NCBI GenBank assembly: GCA_017558165.1
Contig: JAFYWE010000239.1
Coordinates: 1-9,548, forward strand
DNA: 9,548 nucleotides
Direction of reading: 5' to 3'
DNA from: Bacteroidaceae bacterium
Lineage (GTDB): Bacteria; Bacteroidota; Bacteroidia; Bacteroidales; Bacteroidaceae
In this document: one piece after another, positions 6,179-9,548 of the stretch
How the letters are laid out: every line of letters begins with the position of its first letter
Numbering within the stretch: position 1 is the stretch's first letter
Program-made: the position numbers and the translations under genes
The notes under the pieces: model-generated
What the model saw: the letters and a program-made list of their open reading frames with translations, nothing else
What the model was told of the DNA's origin: nothing
The model's database searches: none

Positions 6179-7006
6179 TCATTCTACACTCTCGCCCACC
6201 GAATCCAGCAACCCCTCAAGACTCACCCTTTCATAAGCACCTGACACTCTTCTTGGAGAGAATTTGAATTCAGAGCTTTTGATACCGCTCATCTTGAATA
6301 GTAGAGACGCCTTGTTACCCTCACCATCAAACTCAAGTTCAACGACAGACGGATATGGAACACCATCCACAACCACAAAATCACTATAACAGCACACGAG
6401 CAGGCCTCCGTCGGCATACTTGCCCTCGCACCTCACGAGATTCCCGCTGTTTTTCTCAAAAGTGAAACTGTACACACTGCGTCCACGCCCTGATGTTACA
6501 AGTGTCATGTATCCACCGGTGTCGACACAGCCCATACCAGGCAAGGCCTCGCGGACCGGACGACCGTCCTGCGAGAATACGGCATTCATGAGAAGCGATT
6601 CAAGGACCGTATAGTCGGTACCGGTACCTTGCAGGAAAGAGACATCGCGATATGGCGACTCGGCGTATATCTTATCTATCTTGTATATGAAACGTACCAC
6701 ATCGGGCAGGAATTCAAAACAGGCGGCCTCCATAAGCCCCATAGCAGTCGCGCTTACCTGCACGCCCTCACCCCGCCTTATGCGTAGCTTACCCTTTGTG
6801 GATGCCGACTCGCCGTTTACCGTGGCCGTCATACGTACATTGGCCGACAAATAACCGGCATCCCTGTTAAACGACGGCAATGCCGAAAAGACGGCAACCT
6901 CCGAGCTACTGATACCATTGCCCTTGACAAGACCTTTAGGCGCAGAGCAACCCACCAGCACCGACATCAACAGTAATAAGAGAATATGATTACTTGCTGC
7001 GCGCAT
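6179..7006 (-). CDS. DUF4292-like outer-envelope lipoprotein
   Basis: A 275-residue lipoprotein. The N-terminus has a hydrophobic stretch and a lipobox, LVGC, with the lipidated cysteine at residue 20. The rest is predicted to be mostly beta strand: alternating segments such as LSANVRMTATVNG and GKLRIRRGEGVQVSATAMGLMEAACFEFLPD, followed by a variable C-terminal part. Size, lipobox and position match the DUF4292 family of Bacteroidota, which I believe belongs to the LolA/LolB-like fold group; assignment is from memory of pattern and context. A role in handling lipoproteins or lipids at the outer membrane is thus a hypothesis, not shown. Its ATG at 7006 overlaps the end of the TPR gene by 17 bases, suggesting translational coupling. 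The EnvC-like gene follows. Confidence 0.75.
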   Translation of the reverse strand: MRAASNHILLLLLMSVLVGCSAPKGLVKGNGISSSEVAVFSALPSFNRDAGYLSANVRMTATVNGESASTKGKLRIRRGEGVQVSATAMGLMEAACFEFLPDVVRFIYKIDKIYAESPYRDVSFLQGTGTDYTVLESLLMNAVFSQDGRPVREALPGMGCVDTGGYMTLVTSGRGRSVYSFTFEKNSGNLVRCEGKYADGGLLVCCYSDFVVVDGVPYPSVVELEFDGEGNKASLLFKMSGIKSSEFKFSPRRVSGAYERVSLEGLLDSVGESVE

Positions 7007-8720
7007 CGGGATAGTATTTACGTCGTTTTATCTTCTTTTTAAGGATCTTTGATTCATCCCCCATTCTCTGTGCCTGGGTCCAATACTCCACAGCACGACC
7101 GATATCGCCGCATTTCGCAAAGATGTCACCACAATGATGGTACTCTACCGCGCTCATTTCAGAATTGAGTCCTATGAGTTTCTCGGCATAGGCCTTCGCC
7201 TCTTCATACCTGCCGAGACAGAATAGCAACCAAGCGTAAGTATCGACATAAATTGCATTATCGGGCTCCATCTCAATGGTCCTTGCACTCATAGCAAGTG
7301 CCTTTTCAAGTTCCCTACCCTCAAGTGCAAGATAATAGGCGTAGTTGTTAAGGACGGTAATGTCCGACGGGTTATAGAGCAATGCCGAGTCATATGCCAC
7401 CGTACAGAGATCCAGATCATCAAGTTCGTGATACACCTCACCCATGAACGAGAACACCGTCGCCACGAGTTCTGTAGAACAGTCCTCACTGCGGCGGTCC
7501 AGTCCCTGCTGTAGGATACCGGCTGCCTCCTCCTTGCGCTCCAAGAGATATGTAGCCATACCCTTGTAGTAATAGAGCTCAAGCATATCAGGAATATAAA
7601 GTATCGCATTGTCGCAACGGCTGATAACCTCCTCGCGGTCATCCTCCTCAATCGCATATACCAACAACTGCAACATTGCAGGTCGGTTCTCGGGATCCAT
7701 TGCAATTATGCTCTCAAGGACGGGCTTTATGACATCAGGCGACTCCTTACGATAAAGGAGATACTGCACATACACCTCTGAAACTTCAAGCCTGTCATAC
7801 GGCAACTGCATGAGCTCCTGAAGGAAACGCATGGAATATGTGGAATCGTTCCTCTCCTTATAGCCTATATACTCAAGCAAAGTGGATATGCGTTGGTCAG
7901 CATCTACTTTCTCGCTCTTGAGGAGCTTTTCTACAGTCGTACAATACAGGGAATCCCTGTCGGTGATGAGATAAAGATTACTCAATGACGCCAAGGAATA
8001 GGTATCGATAGAATCACTCGCGATGGCCTCGAGATACACTTTCTCGGATTTCTCGACATCGCCGAAAAGGGCATACACGTCCCCCAGCAAAGAATTGTAC
8101 TGCACGTTGTGGGGAAAGTCCCTTTTCATGTCACGCACGGCCGCCAGAGCACGCGTACTGTCCTGCATTTGAAGGAATAGGTTGGCCCTGTGTATTGATA
8201 TTATCTCGTTTTTGCCCTCGACCTTCTCTAGTTTATCAAGCACTTCAACAGCCTTCCCATACTCACCCTCCTCGCTGTAGAGTGAATAGAGCGACATGTA
8301 GATTTCACTCTTTGATGCGTTGCCCGCCTGAAGCATCCTCTCATAGAGGGCAATGGCAGCGCGCCTGTCATCGACCTTGGCATAGTAGTTTATGAGAGCC
8401 TCGCCATACTTTATGTTGTCGGGTTCCTTGGCAACAATATACTCCAGCATGGAATGCGCTATAGAATCCTTGCCGAGATAAAGGTAAAACGGCGCCAAAT
8501 CATAAAGCACAGACGAAGATTCGGGTGCAAGGGCACGGCAATGCTCAAGCATCTCGAAACAGGCATCCACACTGTCCTGTTCAAGCAACGATATTGCCTG
8601 AAGATAGAAATAATCCACAGCACGCTCACGTGCTACGGCATCGGACCGTTCCTGTGCACGCGAAGTGACAGCACAAAGGAACGTGACAAGCAATGTCAAG
8701 AGAACTCCTATTCTACCCAT
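6990..8720 (-). CDS. Secreted TPR-repeat protein
   Basis: A 576-residue protein with a signal peptide (about 1-23, ending SRAQ) and tetratricopeptide-type helical repeats over most of its length, for example around residues 35-65, 72-130, 140-165, 205-235, 385-410, 420-450 and the best-preserved ones at 455-550 (ALAMSARTIEMEPDNAIY; YAWLLFCLGRYEEAKAYAEK). Repeats of this type bind other proteins; no enzyme domain is seen. The tail is basic (KKKIKRRK, 561-568). The ATG at 8720 is preferred over an in-frame TTG at 8744, since it gives a clean signal peptide and leaves a 27-base gap after dut. The gene sits between dut and the DUF4292-like lipoprotein, an order frequent in Bacteroidota, so it may serve as a periplasmic scaffold for that lipoprotein. 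The partner is unknown. Confidence 0.85.
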   Translation of the reverse strand: MGRIGVLLTLLVTFLCAVTSRAQERSDAVARERAVDYFYLQAISLLEQDSVDACFEMLEHCRALAPESSSVLYDLAPFYLYLGKDSIAHSMLEYIVAKEPDNIKYGEALINYYAKVDDRRAAIALYERMLQAGNASKSEIYMSLYSLYSEEGEYGKAVEVLDKLEKVEGKNEIISIHRANLFLQMQDSTRALAAVRDMKRDFPHNVQYNSLLGDVYALFGDVEKSEKVYLEAIASDSIDTYSLASLSNLYLITDRDSLYCTTVEKLLKSEKVDADQRISTLLEYIGYKERNDSTYSMRFLQELMQLPYDRLEVSEVYVQYLLYRKESPDVIKPVLESIIAMDPENRPAMLQLLVYAIEEDDREEVISRCDNAILYIPDMLELYYYKGMATYLLERKEEAAGILQQGLDRRSEDCSTELVATVFSFMGEVYHELDDLDLCTVAYDSALLYNPSDITVLNNYAYYLALEGRELEKALAMSARTIEMEPDNAIYVDTYAWLLFCLGRYEEAKAYAEKLIGLNSEMSAVEYHHCGDIFAKCGDIGRAVEYWTQAQRMGDESKILKKKIKRRKYYPDARSK

Positions 8721-8747
8721 ATCTAAGACATTAGGATACAGCAAGGA

Positions 8748-9179
8748 TCACACGCCTGTGTGTCCGAAGCCACCCGCGCCACGCTCGGTCTCTCCGAGGA
8801 CCTCGACACAACTCCACTCCACCTTCTCATGACGGGCAATGACCATCTGGGCAATACGCTCACCGTCATTTATGACAAAAGGCTCGTTTGAAAGGTTCAC
8901 AAGTATCACGCACACCTCACCACGATAATCGGCATCAATAGTACCCGGAGAGTTCAAGACAGTCACGCCTTTCTTCGCGGCAAGACCGCTACGTGGACGC
9001 ACCTGCGCCTCATATCCCGCTGGAAGGGCCATATACAATCCTGTGGGGACAAGGGCACGCTGCAACGGCTGTAGCTCGATTGGAGCGTCGATATTGGCCC
9101 TGAGATCCATTCCTGCCGAAAGCGCTGTCTCATAGGCTGGCAACTGATGCTTTGACTTGTTAATTATCTCTACTTTCAT
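8748..9179 (-). CDS. dut: Deoxyuridine 5'-triphosphate nucleotidohydrolase (dUTPase)
   Basis: Hydrolyses dUTP to dUMP and pyrophosphate, keeping uracil out of DNA and supplying dUMP for thymidylate synthesis. The 143-residue protein is a standard trimeric dUTPase with all five motifs: I AGMDLRA (22-28), II RPRSGLA (61-67), III GTIDADYRGE (79-88) with the catalytic aspartate D82 and the uracil-selecting tyrosine Y85, IV GERIAQ (106-111), and V RGAGGFGHTG (133-142). Motif V has histidine where many families have serine (FGHTG rather than FGSTG), which I believe is usual in Bacteroidota. It is the first gene of the - strand operon, after a terminator hairpin at 9209-9236; no good -7 element is visible in the 73-base gap, so its promoter is unclear. 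Confidence 0.97.
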   Translation of the reverse strand: MKVEIINKSKHQLPAYETALSAGMDLRANIDAPIELQPLQRALVPTGLYMALPAGYEAQVRPRSGLAAKKGVTVLNSPGTIDADYRGEVCVILVNLSNEPFVINDGERIAQMVIARHEKVEWSCVEVLGETERGAGGFGHTGV

Positions 9180-9193
9180 AATTATTTCCGTTT

Positions 9194-9236
9194 AATATAA
9201 ATAAAGAACTCCGGAAGCACGCGAATGTTCCCGGAG
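9194..9236 (-). terminator. Rho-independent terminator of the upstream GNAT gene
   Basis: Read on the - strand, CTCCGG (9236-9231) and CCGGAG (9214-9209) form the GC-rich base of a hairpin that extends by two more A-T pairs past a single bulged base; it is followed by the T-rich run TTCTTTATTTATATT (9208-9194). It lies 16 bases after the stop of the partial gene at 9253 and before dut, so it separates the two transcripts, at least partly. The stem is short and interrupted, so read-through into dut is possible. Confidence 0.6.
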
Positions 9237-9252
9237 CAGTATATCACCCTGT

Positions 9253-9548
9253 TCAATTATTGTCACTCGGGATATAGAAGACCTTGTTGGCACCTGACGT
9301 GAACTTTATCAAATGCGGATTCTCCTTTGCAAAGGACTCGATATATCGCATTCTCTTGTCGTCACGTAGCTCATCCACAGCGATAAGCAGACCTGTCTCC
9401 TCTACATTTCCGAAATCAACGTTCACCGCAGTACCGAAAATCTTCATTGTAGGCGAAAGCCCCATGTAGGCATTTACCATTGGCGGTATTGACAGACCGA
9501 ACTTATGAACCTCCTGTTTCAGCGTGCGGTAATCCTCATTGAAATTGT
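9253..9548 (-). CDS. Partial GNAT/OlsB-like N-acyltransferase, C-terminus only
   Basis: Only the last 97 residues lie in the window; the frame is open to the right edge and continues beyond it. The segment GLSIPPMVNAYMGLSPTMKI is followed by FGTAVNVDFGNVEETGLLIA, a pattern like the end of OlsB-type GNAT acyltransferases, where a P-x2-x-x-Y-x-x-L segment is followed by an F-x-x-x-(D/E)-x-x-x-L stretch. Bacteroidota carry such proteins, sometimes annotated as putative hemolysins, and GlsB of B. thetaiotaomicron, which makes glycine lipids, belongs to this type. Whether this gene is GlsB or another member cannot be told without its N-terminal half. The stop codon is followed by a terminator hairpin. 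Confidence 0.65.
   Translation of the reverse strand, partial: NFNEDYRTLKQEVHKFGLSIPPMVNAYMGLSPTMKIFGTAVNVDFGNVEETGLLIAVDELRDDKRMRYIESFAKENPHLIKFTSGANKVFYIPSDNN

Noticed and set aside
8721..8744. In-frame TTG start for the TPR protein
   Set aside because: The ATG at 8720 gives a clean signal peptide and keeps a normal gap from dut.
1..9548. Mobile element, CRISPR array, toxin-antitoxin or defence system
   Set aside because: No transposase, integrase, spaced direct repeats or nuclease motifs were found; all genes are conserved housekeeping or envelope genes.

Overview
The window comes from a member of the Bacteroidales (Bacteroidota). Exact genus is not resolved. The supporting signs are: promoter -7 elements of the TAnnTTTG type, A-rich start regions mostly without Shine-Dalgarno sites, an arginine gene order matching the one I know from Bacteroides (argR, GNAT, argG, argC, argD), and the dut / TPR protein / DUF4292-like lipoprotein / EnvC-like cluster that is common in this phylum. 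No mobile element, CRISPR array, tRNA or rRNA was seen.

Left part (1-345): a non-coding, AT-rich region. It holds a small GC-rich palindrome (81-94), a strong 16-bp hairpin with A and T tracts (210-248), a good -7 promoter element (312-319) and a candidate ArgR operator (327-344) just before argR. The 10-mer AAATATGCAA occurs twice directly and once inverted here.

Arginine operon (346-4770, + strand): argR, a GNAT enzyme that probably makes N-succinyl- or N-acetylglutamate, argG, argC and argD, with gaps of 12-38 bases. ArgR is the arginine-responsive repressor. The GNAT protein acylates glutamate, ArgC reduces the acylglutamyl phosphate, ArgD transaminates the semialdehyde to acylornithine, and ArgG forms argininosuccinate near the end of the pathway. 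argB, the transcarbamylase, argH and proC are not in this window. A second -7 element before argG suggests an internal promoter.

A perfect 18-bp hairpin (4790-4829) separates this operon from a convergent operon on the - strand.

Envelope/dut operon (9179 down to 4858, - strand): dut (dUTPase), a secreted TPR protein, a DUF4292-like lipoprotein whose start overlaps the TPR stop, and an EnvC-like coiled-coil protein with a degenerate LytM domain. The last three carry export signals and probably act in the periplasm or at the outer membrane. Upstream of dut, a hairpin with a T-rich tail ends a partial gene (9253-9548) that looks like the C-terminus of a GNAT/OlsB-type N-acyltransferase.

Overall these are ordinary, conserved core genes. 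The points most worth checking are the regulatory layout before argR, the cysteine-rich tail of the GNAT enzyme, and the loss of catalytic residues in the LytM domain.
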